DNA of 64,000 nucleotides from Gelidibacter japonicus (GTDB taxonomy: Bacteria > Bacteroidota > Bacteroidia > Flavobacteriales > Flavobacteriaceae), in the NCBI RefSeq assembly GCF_010725055.1, contig NZ_BJKB01000011.1, forward strand, positions 35,340 through 99,339, read 5' to 3'. Within the stretch, counting starts at the first letter, position 1, and each line of letters opens with the position of its first letter. The notes beneath the pieces were generated by a model that saw only the letters and a list, made by a program, of their open reading frames with translations, did no database searches and was not told the DNA's origin. Of the stretch, positions 1-8,075 are shown piece by piece. The position numbers were made by a program, and so were the translations under genes.

Positions 1-1094
1 CCATTACTTAAGGTAACCGTCGTTGCAAAAGTGTGACGTGCCATATGGAAGGTAAGATTTTTTTTGATACCACAGAGATCTGCTATTTCCTTCAGATAGC
101 TGTTTAATTTCTGATTTGAAAGTTTGGGTAAAAGGTGATCAGTGTCACAAGTCCTTACGTGCTCACTGTATTTGCCAATCAAATGTCCAGCCTTTGGCAG
201 TAAGGGAATTTTAAACGGAGTGCCCGTCTTTGTTCTCGTTGCCATTATCCAAGGATTGCCATCTATACCGCTTACGATATTTTTGCTTGTCAATTCTATG
301 ATATCGCTATAGGATATACCCGTGTAGCAACTGAAAACAAATAAATCTCGAACAACGACCAGTCGTTCAATTGCAGAAGTTAAATCCTCAACAGCTTGTA
401 ATTCTGTCATTGTAAGGAAACCTCGTTCCTTCTTCTCGATCTTCATTTTAAAATTGACAAATGGATCTCTGTCGATCCATTCCATTCGGTAAGCAAGTGT
501 GACCATCCTCCGTAAACGTTTTATATGTTTCATCGCGGTATTATTTCCCATTTTAGCCTGCCCACTTCTAGGAATATAAGAACGGAGAAAACTTTCAAAA
601 CCAACAATGAAACTATATTTGAGTTTTGCCAAAGGGATATCATTCATATTGAATTCCATAGAAATGAATTCTGACATATAACGTTGACTGGTCTTATACT
701 GGGCCATCGTATTTCTATGCAACTTGTGCTGCATTTTTTCGTTATAATAAATAATTAGGCCCTGAAAGGAGAGATTGTTTTTATCTTCACCTAAAAAGCG
801 TGCTTTAATCATCTGGGGGTTAAGACCTCTGTCTTCCGATTTAAATTGCTCATATATTCTTTGAATTTTAGTCTGCACCTCATTTAGATACTGATTTAGA
901 ATTCGGGCATCTTTACCCCTTCCGGTAGCTCGTTGAAGCTTTTCATCCCAAGAAGTGATATCAACTTTTCGTTTTAAACTGATGTTCACTCGTTGACCAT
1001 CAAGAGTAATTCGGACGTAGATATTTGCTTTATTATTAATTGCACGTTTGGCGTACACCCAAAACAAGATGGAAAATGTTGAAGAAGCTCTCAT
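1..1094 (-). CDS. Tyrosine recombinase/integrase, partial at window start (copy A)
   Basis: This is a phage-type site-specific recombinase of the kind that moves Bacteroidetes conjugative and genomic elements. The window holds codons 1-364 from the ATG at 1094, ending in the stretch TLSNG. The missing part would hold the catalytic tyrosine. The visible region has the SAM-like core-binding domain and the HxxR motif (HMARHTFAT). It is identical to the first 364 residues of the complete copy at 27871-29091. Whether this copy is intact cannot be judged from the window. Confidence 0.93.
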   Translation of the reverse strand, partial: MRASSTFSILFWVYAKRAINNKANIYVRITLDGQRVNISLKRKVDITSWDEKLQRATGRGKDARILNQYLNEVQTKIQRIYEQFKSEDRGLNPQMIKARFLGEDKNNLSFQGLIIYYNEKMQHKLHRNTMAQYKTSQRYMSEFISMEFNMNDIPLAKLKYSFIVGFESFLRSYIPRSGQAKMGNNTAMKHIKRLRRMVTLAYRMEWIDRDPFVNFKMKIEKKERGFLTMTELQAVEDLTSAIERLVVVRDLFVFSCYTGISYSDIIELTSKNIVSGIDGNPWIMATRTKTGTPFKIPLLPKAGHLIGKYSEHVRTCDTDHLLPKLSNQKLNSYLKEIADLCGIKKNLTFHMARHTFATTVTLSN

Positions 1095-1265
1095 AGTTGT
1101 CGTCTTTAATGATTAAACATTATTTAGACGAAAGTCAAATCAACTAGACTTCGGAAATCAATATACAGCTTTTTAACCACAATGTTGACGATTAAAAAAT
1201 ATGTTGACGATTTGTGACCTTTCAGAATCAAATAGAACCAAATCCTATGATTGTCTCAAAAACAT

Positions 1266-1299
1266 AAAACCCTGTAAATCATAAGATTTACAGGGTTTT
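1266..1299 (-). terminator. Hairpin after the tRNA-like end, copy A
   Basis: A perfect 15-bp stem (aaaaccctgtaaatc and its complement) with a 4-base loop is followed on the minus strand by T-rich sequence. In copy B the same hairpin lies just 3' of tRNA-Asp and probably terminates it. Here it has been carried along with the repeat. Confidence 0.6.
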
Positions 1300-1328
1300 G
1301 AAGGTTTTTGATTTCCTCTTCTGCGGTC

Positions 1329-2477
1329 GACCTCGAACCCAAAATCTAATCTCCCATGGACAATGCCCTGGAGAGTTATTATTGTTGGAGACCAGGCTGG
1401 AGATATATTGCTTTCAAGCTTAATTACAGATTTGGCACCAGCCTCAAAAATTGAGAATACCTCCTGGATAGAAGCGGGAAAGGCATCCTGGTCCTGGTGG
1501 TCTGAACCTGAAGACATGTCCGCAGAAATATATAACAAGTTTACCGATTTAGCCGTCTCGTTTGACTGGGAATACACGCTATTTGATGCTGGATGGGAAA
1601 AGCAGACTCATTGGAATCCATCATAAATACAGCTTTGTCCAAAGGCATAAAACCATTGGTATGGGGATTTTCGGGAGATTATTTTGACTCAGAAAAAAGA
1701 AAAACACGTTTAAAGAAATTCGCGAAAATGGGTATTAAAGGAGTTAAAATAGACTTTTGGTGTTCTGATAGGCAGGAAGTAATGAACGCCTTACAGGGTG
1801 TTTTTGAAGATGCAGCGAAGGAGCATTTATTGGTAAACCTGCATGGTGTTACTGTTCCAAGAGGTTGGCATAGAACTTGGCCTAATTTTCTAACAGCCGA
1901 AGCCATTTTAGGGCTCGAAAGTTATTTTTATGAAGAAAGATACCCTGATAAAGCGGCAGAGCAGAACACCGTATTGCCTTTTACAAGAAATGTTGCCGGC
2001 CCTTCAGACTATACAGCTGTTGGGCTTACCATGCGAAAATATCCTCGTTTAAATACTGCAGTTCATGAATTGGCAACTCCAATGATTTATACTTCAGGGA
2101 TTATTCATTTTGCTGATTCTAAAGAAGTGTTTGAATCATTACCAACCGATGTAAAAACCCTATTGAAAGATATGCCCGCTACCTGGGATAAATCGGAAGG
2201 TATTGTATGCGAGCCAGGCGAAGCAATTGTACTTTTACGAATAAAGGATTCATTATCTTATATTGTTGGAATAAATGGTACCCATAAGCAAATGCCTCTT
2301 AAGTTGAATCTTAAAAAATATTGTGGAAACTTTTCAGATTTTAAAATAATTACTGAAGGTGAAGATCCATTAATGGAGTTTGCAACCCATACGTATCCAG
2401 TTGATGCGGATTGGTCGTACTCAATGTTGCCTAAAGGAGGTTTTATAATCCAGTTTATAAATAAGAAGGAAAAATAA
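1329..2477 (+). pseudogene. GH97 glycosidase, 5'-truncated and frameshifted
   Basis: Two overlapping frames (1363-1626 and 1593-2477) encode consecutive parts of one glycoside hydrolase family 97 protein (SusB-like alpha-glucosidase/alpha-galactosidase). The first part carries PWRVIIVGDQAGDILLSSLI and the (beta/alpha)8-barrel start ending LFDAGWE. The second continues with IKPLVWGFSGDYF, GVKIDFWCSD and NLHGVTVPRGWHRTWPN, then the C-terminal beta domain. They are out of register by one base near 1600, inside a GGGAAAAGC run. The N-terminal GH97 domain (roughly 250-300 residues) is absent, because the reading frame runs into repeat copy A at 1328. The gene is therefore dead unless the frameshift is a sequencing error, and even then it lacks its start. 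It lies on the strand opposite to the PUL. Confidence 0.85.
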
Positions 2478-2795
2478 AAAAAGGAGATTTCATTTTTTAA
2501 AATGTCTTGAAATTTCTATTGATGATAATTTTATTAAGATAGGCTCCCAATCATAGTTTATGAATTTTTTAATAGTTAATGCCAAGTGGGATTGAAGAGC
2601 CTAATAATCTAATTTCCTGATAATGTTTAGCAATTAAATGAATATTGGATATTTGAGAGCAATGTTCAGCTTAAATATTTAACAAAGTGAGCCATAAATA
2701 TTTACTTTTTATGGCGCCAAAATATAGTTTTCCTTTCCTGCCTGCCGGTAGCTACCCAGTACACACAAGTTTTTATTAATATATTTGGCAAAAAA
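2478..2795. other. Intergenic, AT-rich
   Basis: No open frame or RNA gene is recognisable. A short GC-rich word near 2738 (cctgcctgccggtag) resembles small GC-rich words seen in other spacers of this window. Confidence 0.5.
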
Positions 2796-2955
2796 ATGAA
2801 ATCTCCAGAAATCTCACCGAAGTATTTTATTCCTGACTATACTGAGCTTACCAATGACAAGCGCCTGGATGTCCGGTTAGAACAATTATCCAAAAGTGGA
2901 GTGTCTATCTTTGATGGTACTAATTTATTGAGTCCATAATAAGTATATTTGAATT

Positions 2956-3237
2956 ATGGCAAAACAGTATGATAACGAATTCAAGGTTATGATAGTAGAT
3001 TTATTAAAATCTGGATTAATGGCAAAACAGGTTAGTGAGGACTATGGTCTGAACGGCGGTATGATACGTCGATGGAAAAGGGAATATGAAGCTAAATCGG
3101 GGGATTTCAGCAAGAAAAGAGAGGTTTCCCCGCAGGAGCAGGAACTGAAGTCTTTGCAGAAAGAGCTCAGAGAGGTCAAGATGGAGCGTGATATATTAAA
3201 AAAGGCGGTGAGCATCTTCTCCAAGAGCGGCACATAA
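2956..3237 (+). CDS. IS3-family transposase OrfA (HTH protein)
   Basis: The 93-aa protein begins MAKQYDNEFKVMIVDLLKSG, a helix-turn-helix of the HTH_Tnp_1 type that binds the IS ends. It continues into a predicted leucine-zipper coiled coil (residues about 55-85, ELKSLQKELREVKMERDILK). The slippery A6G at codons 81-83 allows -1 frameshifting into orfB. Length and layout are typical of IS3-family OrfA. The reading frame is intact. Confidence 0.92.
   Translation: MAKQYDNEFKVMIVDLLKSGLMAKQVSEDYGLNGGMIRRWKREYEAKSGDFSKKREVSPQEQELKSLQKELREVKMERDILKKAVSIFSKSGT
3198..3204 (+). promoter_or_regulatory. Programmed -1 ribosomal frameshift site (AAAAAAG)
   Basis: The A6G heptamer lies near the end of orfA. 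Shifting -1 here opens a stop-free frame straight through the 3205-3284 gap into orfB, so the functional product would be OrfAB. Such A6G sites are the established mechanism for IS3-family transposase production. Confidence 0.7.
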
Positions 3238-3877
3238 TATATCATTTTATTCTAAGGAACAAAGATTATTATCCTGTCGGGAAGATGTGCAAGTGCATGA
3301 AAGTGGGCAAGAACTCTTATTATCATTGGCTTAGGAACAAAGATTTGGAAAGGGTCGAAACAGCAACCGAGACATTAAAAAAAAGAATTCGATTCCATTT
3401 TGGACAGAGCATGGAAATCTATGGCAGCTATCGTATCCAGCAAAAACTGGAACGAGCAAACCTGTTCTATTCCCGTTCCTATATAGCATTGCTGATGAGG
3501 GAAATGCGTTTGAGATTCGTGCTAAGAAGAAAATTCGTGGTGACAACGGATTCCGAGTACACCTTCCCTGTGGCGGATAATAAACTTGACAGAGACTTTG
3601 GCACTGTGCAACTGGGGAAGAAATGGGTCTCAGATATTACATATATCCGTGTTGGTGACCAATGGAACTACTTGACCACGGTCATGGACCTTGCCGACAG
3701 GAAAATTGTGGGCTGGGCGTTGAGCGAGGATATGACCGCTGGCAACACCGTAATGAAGGCCTGGTTGGATGCATGTCGGACTAGAGCACTCCGCAATGGC
3801 TTCATCTTTCATTCTGACAGAGGGGTACAATATGCCTCCAATAAATTGACCGATCTCTTTAATTTCAATAAAAAAAA

Positions 3878-4878
3878 ATGCTTATCCGTTTTAACACCTA
3901 AATTATTATCTTTGGATCTAAACCAGAAAAAGAGATGTCAATTATAGATTATTACAAACACTATCCCGATGAAGAGAGCTGCAAGCTGAAATTCAAGGCA
4001 GTCAGGGACAAGCAGGGCGTTATCTGTAAGAAATGCGGCTGCACCGATCATTATTGGAAAGGGGACAAATGGAGCTACGAGTGCAAGCAGTGCAGATTCC
4101 GAACTTCATTACGCTCGGGAACGGTATTGCAGTCGAGCAAGCTGCCCTTCCAGTACTGGTTCATCGCCATGCACCTTCTGACCGCGACCAAGAAGAGCTT
4201 CTCCGCCAAGGAGATGCAGCGACAGCTGGGCCACAACCGCTACGAACCCATCTGGGCGATGATGCACAAGATACGTTCGGTCATGGGGCTGCGCGATGAT
4301 ACCCATACGCTGACTGAGGCCATCGAACTGGACGAGGGCTTCTTCGAGACCGTAGACCGTGATCGCGACAAGGATGAGCCCAACAAGCGTGGCAGGGGGA
4401 GCCAGAGACAGACCACCGTCCTTGTCATGGTTGAATCCAAGGACAATCCGGACAACACAAAAAGGAACAGACCGGACAAGAAGGTAAAGTACCTTAAGAT
4501 GAAAGTGATCAATAACCTGAGGTCAGAGACCATAAACCAAAAGATAGAAATTGGGGTTGACAAGGGCACGCACATGACGACCGACGACTATTCATCCTAC
4601 AAGAAAATCAGCAGTACGGTCGAGCATACCGCCCACAAGGTCAACACTGCAAATGTCAACAAATTGCTGCCATGGGTACACAAAGCAATAAGCAACGCAA
4701 AGAGACTGCTGCTCGACGTACACCATAGGATAGACGACGATTTCCTGCAAAATTACCTTAACGAGTTCTGTTATAAGTTCAATAGAAGGTACTTTGGAGA
4801 ACGGACAATGGAAAGACTCCTGATAGCAGGCGTTCAGCATCAATGGAACGAACTTTAGGTGTCTTTACGGATAAGCAT
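3878..4878 (+). mobile_element. IS1595-family insertion sequence nested in IS3 orfB
   Basis: The terminal inverted repeats read atgcttatccgt-4 nt-acaccta at the left, and the same at the right after reverse complementing. The element sits in an A-run, giving an apparent 8-bp all-A target duplication (up to 10 bp if the flanking t is counted), consistent with the 8 bp of this family. Its length is about 1.0 kb. GC content is visibly higher than the surroundings. The insertion postdates the IS3. Confidence 0.85.
3935..4858 (+). CDS. IS1595-family transposase (ISXO2-like DDE)
   Basis: This 307-aa transposase has an N-terminal zinc ribbon (two CxxC-type knuckles: CKKCGC and CKQC, residues about 30-55). 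A DDE_Tnp_IS1595 core follows, with the first acidic residues in EAIELDEGFFE and a later TTDDYSSYKK segment. Its C-terminus carries a YKFNRRYFGERTMERL block typical of the family. The frame is open from ATG to stop and nearly fills the element, so it may be active. Confidence 0.93.
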   Translation: MSIIDYYKHYPDEESCKLKFKAVRDKQGVICKKCGCTDHYWKGDKWSYECKQCRFRTSLRSGTVLQSSKLPFQYWFIAMHLLTATKKSFSAKEMQRQLGHNRYEPIWAMMHKIRSVMGLRDDTHTLTEAIELDEGFFETVDRDRDKDEPNKRGRGSQRQTTVLVMVESKDNPDNTKRNRPDKKVKYLKMKVINNLRSETINQKIEIGVDKGTHMTTDDYSSYKKISSTVEHTAHKVNTANVNKLLPWVHKAISNAKRLLLDVHHRIDDDFLQNYLNEFCYKFNRRYFGERTMERLLIAGVQHQWNEL

Positions 4879-5247
4879 AAAAAAAAATAACACAATCCAT
4901 GAGCAGAAAGGGTAATTGTTGGGACAATGCTGTTGCGGAGAGTTTTTTTAAAACGATAAAACATGAATGGCTGTATAGGTTCAAATATACCACTCACGAC
5001 CATTTGTTCGAATCGATAAATCAATACATAACGTGGTACAATAACGAAAGACTACATTCTAGTTTAGGGTATCTCTCCCCTTTAGAAATGGAAATGAGAC
5101 TAAGAGGGTTTTCTAAAAAAGTGGCTTGAAAAAATTAGTCCCAAATTTAGTAGGTATTCCACTAAAATCTGTCCTACGTAATGACACTAATCATATTTAG
5201 GTATTTCCAGAATTACGAATCTAAAAGCCAACTTGGATTTTATTTCC

Positions 5248-7932
5248 TTATTTTTTGATGTATTTAAAATTCTGTACCGTCCCGTTCGATCTTAATACTC
5301 TTATAATATAAATCCCATCCGATAGGGAGCTTACAGGAATATTTGGACTCAAAACGCCTTTAGTCTCTAAAGTATTATTTAAAACCACTTTTCCGTTCAT
5401 ATCATAGATTGTATATTTAACATGGTCATTTATAGCTTGGGAAAATTTGATTTTAACGTTTGTCGAAGAAGGATTTGGAAATACGGCTCCTTGTTTTAGA
5501 ATAGAATTAACATCTGGAAGCTCTAACGATTCTGAATAAATTTTAAATATCGTGGCATCCTTTTTCTTTATCTCAACACTCAATGTTTCTTGAGCTTCAC
5601 TAGTGATTCCCGTGAATAAATCCTTAACTATATAATTTTCAGACCCTAAACCCAATCTACTCAGATCAATGTTATTTGTAACTGTTGAATTGCTATAATT
5701 AAATACAGCTATATAAATCATATCATTTTTTACACCATAAAATATATTTGATGCCGATAGATCGGTATTGCCTTCGGCAGGAATAAACTCAACGTCATAA
5801 CGTGCAACATCCATCAGTTCCTGATTTTGAAGCATATCTTTTGATTTTTCATGCCAAACTCCTGAAGTAGAATAGTCATCTCCCGCCGTTACTGTACCAA
5901 TAACTATACTTGCTAAGAGTCGAGCTCGGTTTTCTCCAATCGACGTATTCCCAAAGACAACACTATCCGAATCTAGGTAATCATAAATTTGGTTTTGCCA
6001 CCAGCCATAGGTAGCACTGTTAAGTTGGTATTCAGTATCCAGGATGTTACCTTGTCGATATGTATCACAAGCAATGCGCCGCATATGGGCATAAGGACCT
6101 GTTGACAAATTAGGACATATCGCAGCTTCCACTAACATTGTGCTTCCAATCTCATCTATTAAAAATCGCATTCCGTCGTGATAAGCTTCCATACCTGTAT
6201 GAATATTAGGATTATAGAAGCTGTCTGCTTCCAGACTAGCATGTGTCAAAAAGTCAATTTTTAACATCTCGAAACCTGCCGCTTTGAAGCGATCAATATA
6301 ATATTTCATTCTTTCCTTTGTTCCCGGATGAGTAGGGTCGATGGCATAAGCTCCTGATCTTTCAAACGGAGCACCATTGATCTTAGTCCAAATGGATGCA
6401 TAATTATAAGAACTACCTTCTACTTGGCGATTCCACTTTCCCCAATCGACAAGAGGCGCCCAATAAATTCCTGCCTTAAATCCTTTGCTTTTCGCATAAG
6501 TTACAAATTCCGTTAACTGGACATCTGTCATATTATCCCAATACGAATCAAGATCTATGAACAGGGTATTGTCTTCACTCCTAAATCCCGGACAATCATC
6601 ATGAAAAAAATCGACTATAGCTGTTGATTTTGAATAATTAATAGTAGTTCCAAAAGCCGCCCAACTATTCCAACCAAAAGGTTTTGGAGCGGTCCAGTCA
6701 TAAATGTATTTTGGTTGTATTTCGGCAGAAGCCTTTCCAAATTTTTCAAGTCCAGTCCGCCAATCATCATCTTGACTTATTATAACTTTTGGAGATGAAC
6801 AACTCGTCTCTCCGACGCTAACCCAACCATGTCCACGACCATCATGAGTAATATTGTCATCCGTCCAGCCAGCGATGACAGAAAGATAAGTTGACCCTTC
6901 ATCTCCTCCATACACCTTGACACCAGTCTTCCATTTGGACCGGTCTAAAGATCCAATCACTAAACCTTTGCGATTCGTGTTATTATATATACTTGTAACC
7001 TCGGATGAAGTAAAATCGGAATATCCTAACACGTTGGCATTATAGCGGACCCATTCATCATTATCATATGGTACAAACAAGGCCCGAGTATCGCCTCCAC
7101 CAAAGTTTGGAGTTACTTGATTACTAGTTAATGGAGACATTTTATAACTATTAGACCCGGCACCTGTGAGAATTACTTCGGTGACCAAATACTCTTTATC
7201 CGTATAGGTGTAAAAAACTTGTTGCATCCCTAAAGTAAAATTACCGGTTAATGTAAAAATATGCTTGGTGCCAGTACCAATATTGTCAGTAAAAAGTTCT
7301 GACGAATAAGAACTCGCTGCAAAATTTGTACTTATATACTGTTGATCGCTGGATGCATAAGCCGAAGCATTTTTAATGACGACTTTCCCATCAAATACAA
7401 CATCATATGTTTTATTTGTCAAATTGTAAACCAAGGAATTGTTTGAACCAAAAGTAAATGATTGTTGATTGGAAGAACCAACGGGAGTTAATTCGAACTT
7501 GTCAAGATTTGGTGCAAAATTATTTGCGTTTTCCCATAAAAGGTTTGTAACTCCAGCATTTAAATAGACTTGTATAACAATTGAAGCAGGTACATCCCAC
7601 CCTCCACTCGGTTCACAAGGAATAGCTATTGTAGCACTTGACCCTGTTTTTAAGCGAATTGTTCTTTCTTCCGCAGTACAATAAAATAATTCTAGATTAT
7701 ACCAGCCAGCAGTTGACACATTGACTGGTATTGTGGCATCACTGTCAACTCCAACATAACTTACCATACTATTTCCTGAACAAGATGCACAATAATCGGC
7801 ATAAGCATTGTTTGTAAGTATCCCAGATTCAAACTCATAAGTTTGTGCCATACTTATAATTGGACACATGGTTAAAATAAGTGCACAAAATAGATTTAAA
7901 AATAATCTATCTTCGGATATTATTAATTTCAT
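5248..7932 (-). CDS. Secreted clan GH-D glycosidase (alpha-galactosidase-like) with CBM and T9SS tail
   Basis: The 894-aa protein probably hydrolyses alpha-galactosidic bonds outside the cell or at its surface. It has a signal peptide (about 1-29, ending SMAQ). A Cys-rich CBM6/35-like beta-sandwich follows (about 31-150), then a beta domain and a (beta/alpha)8 barrel opening at KPFGWNSW (417-424). Asp560 in MLKIDF is the likely nucleophile and Asp623 in RIACDTYR the likely acid/base, by analogy with GH27/GH36. Residues about 815-894 are a type A T9SS sorting domain (VFPNPSS, GIYIIRV). It is the last minus-strand gene of the PUL, 143 bp after GH36. The exact GH family (27, 36 or a relative) is not settled by eye. 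Confidence 0.85.
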   Translation of the reverse strand: MKLIISEDRLFLNLFCALILTMCPIISMAQTYEFESGILTNNAYADYCASCSGNSMVSYVGVDSDATIPVNVSTAGWYNLELFYCTAEERTIRLKTGSSATIAIPCEPSGGWDVPASIVIQVYLNAGVTNLLWENANNFAPNLDKFELTPVGSSNQQSFTFGSNNSLVYNLTNKTYDVVFDGKVVIKNASAYASSDQQYISTNFAASSYSSELFTDNIGTGTKHIFTLTGNFTLGMQQVFYTYTDKEYLVTEVILTGAGSNSYKMSPLTSNQVTPNFGGGDTRALFVPYDNDEWVRYNANVLGYSDFTSSEVTSIYNNTNRKGLVIGSLDRSKWKTGVKVYGGDEGSTYLSVIAGWTDDNITHDGRGHGWVSVGETSCSSPKVIISQDDDWRTGLEKFGKASAEIQPKYIYDWTAPKPFGWNSWAAFGTTINYSKSTAIVDFFHDDCPGFRSEDNTLFIDLDSYWDNMTDVQLTEFVTYAKSKGFKAGIYWAPLVDWGKWNRQVEGSSYNYASIWTKINGAPFERSGAYAIDPTHPGTKERMKYYIDRFKAAGFEMLKIDFLTHASLEADSFYNPNIHTGMEAYHDGMRFLIDEIGSTMLVEAAICPNLSTGPYAHMRRIACDTYRQGNILDTEYQLNSATYGWWQNQIYDYLDSDSVVFGNTSIGENRARLLASIVIGTVTAGDDYSTSGVWHEKSKDMLQNQELMDVARYDVEFIPAEGNTDLSASNIFYGVKNDMIYIAVFNYSNSTVTNNIDLSRLGLGSENYIVKDLFTGITSEAQETLSVEIKKKDATIFKIYSESLELPDVNSILKQGAVFPNPSSTNVKIKFSQAINDHVKYTIYDMNGKVVLNNTLETKGVLSPNIPVSSLSDGIYIIRVLRSNGTVQNFKYIKK

Positions 7933-7986
7933 AATGATCTATTTTGGTGATTATATTATTTATTAACTATATTATTTATCGATTGG

Positions 7987-8007
7987 TTTTACTCGTTCCG
8001 AGTAAAA
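7987..8007. promoter_or_regulatory. Perfect palindromic hairpin between the GH36 and GH-D glycosidase genes
   Basis: A 9-bp perfect inverted repeat (ttttactcg, loop ttc, cgagtaaaa) lies 55 bp upstream of the start of the GH-D gene. It lacks a downstream T-run on the minus strand, so it is more likely an operator or mRNA-processing hairpin than a classical terminator. Its role is inferred. Confidence 0.4.
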
Positions 8008-8075
8008 GATTTGTATTTGAAAAAAAATAACATCTCTCATTTTATTACTGAAATAATTAGAAAATAGTTACGAAT

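Larger units (their letters stand above)
1..1328. repeat. Long direct repeat, copy A (integrase, upstream region and tRNA 3' tail)
   Basis: Bases 1-1328 match 27998-29325 at a constant offset of 27,997 with no difference seen on reading. The repeat continues left out of the window, so its true length is unknown. It contains most of an integrase gene, its 234-bp upstream region with a hairpin, and the bases ctgcggtc, which in copy B form the 3' end of tRNA-Asp. Identity stops at 1328. The next bases (gacctcgaaccc) resemble a shortened version of the tRNA T-arm sequence, then GH97 coding sequence begins. Confidence 0.97.
3205..5129 (+). pseudogene. IS3-family transposase OrfB (DDE), broken by nested IS1595
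   Basis: The 5' part (to about 3878) encodes the HTH_21 and rve integrase core with the first two acidic residues (WVSDITYI and HSDRGVQYAS). The 3' part (from 4887) resumes at ITQSMSRKGNCWDNAVAESF and supplies the catalytic Glu, ending at 5129. Between them sits a 1-kb IS1595 element. The split falls between the second Asp and the Glu, so no active transposase can be made. Reconstructing the frame needs seven A at the junction, whereas nine A flank the insert on each side. Confidence 0.88.
2918..5152 (+). mobile_element. IS3-family insertion sequence, itself interrupted
   Basis: The element has orfA and orfB with an A6G slippery site and DDE motifs of the IS3 family. Its ends are imperfect inverted repeats starting TACTAA-TTT (left) and TACTAAATTT (right, read inward). 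The flanks share gg(t), compatible with the 2-4 bp duplication of this family. Without the nested IS1595 the length is about 1.23 kb, normal for IS3. Ends are certain only to 1-2 bases. Confidence 0.8.
2796..5200 (+). pseudogene. Short ORF split by the IS3 insertion (2796-2918 and 5153-5200)
   Basis: An ATG-started frame at 2796 reads 41 codons up to SGVSIFDG, where the IS3 element begins. Directly after the element the same frame resumes as IPLKSVLRNDTNHI and stops at 5198-5200. Removing the element gives one uninterrupted frame of 55 codons. The protein is not recognised. Because it is so short, it is probably itself a fragment of a larger lost gene. Confidence 0.45.

Noticed and set aside
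1245-1577. A 110-codon minus-strand frame across the left repeat edge
   Set aside because: It runs through the hairpin, the att-like bases and antisense to GH97, and it has no homology or signal, so it is a chance frame.
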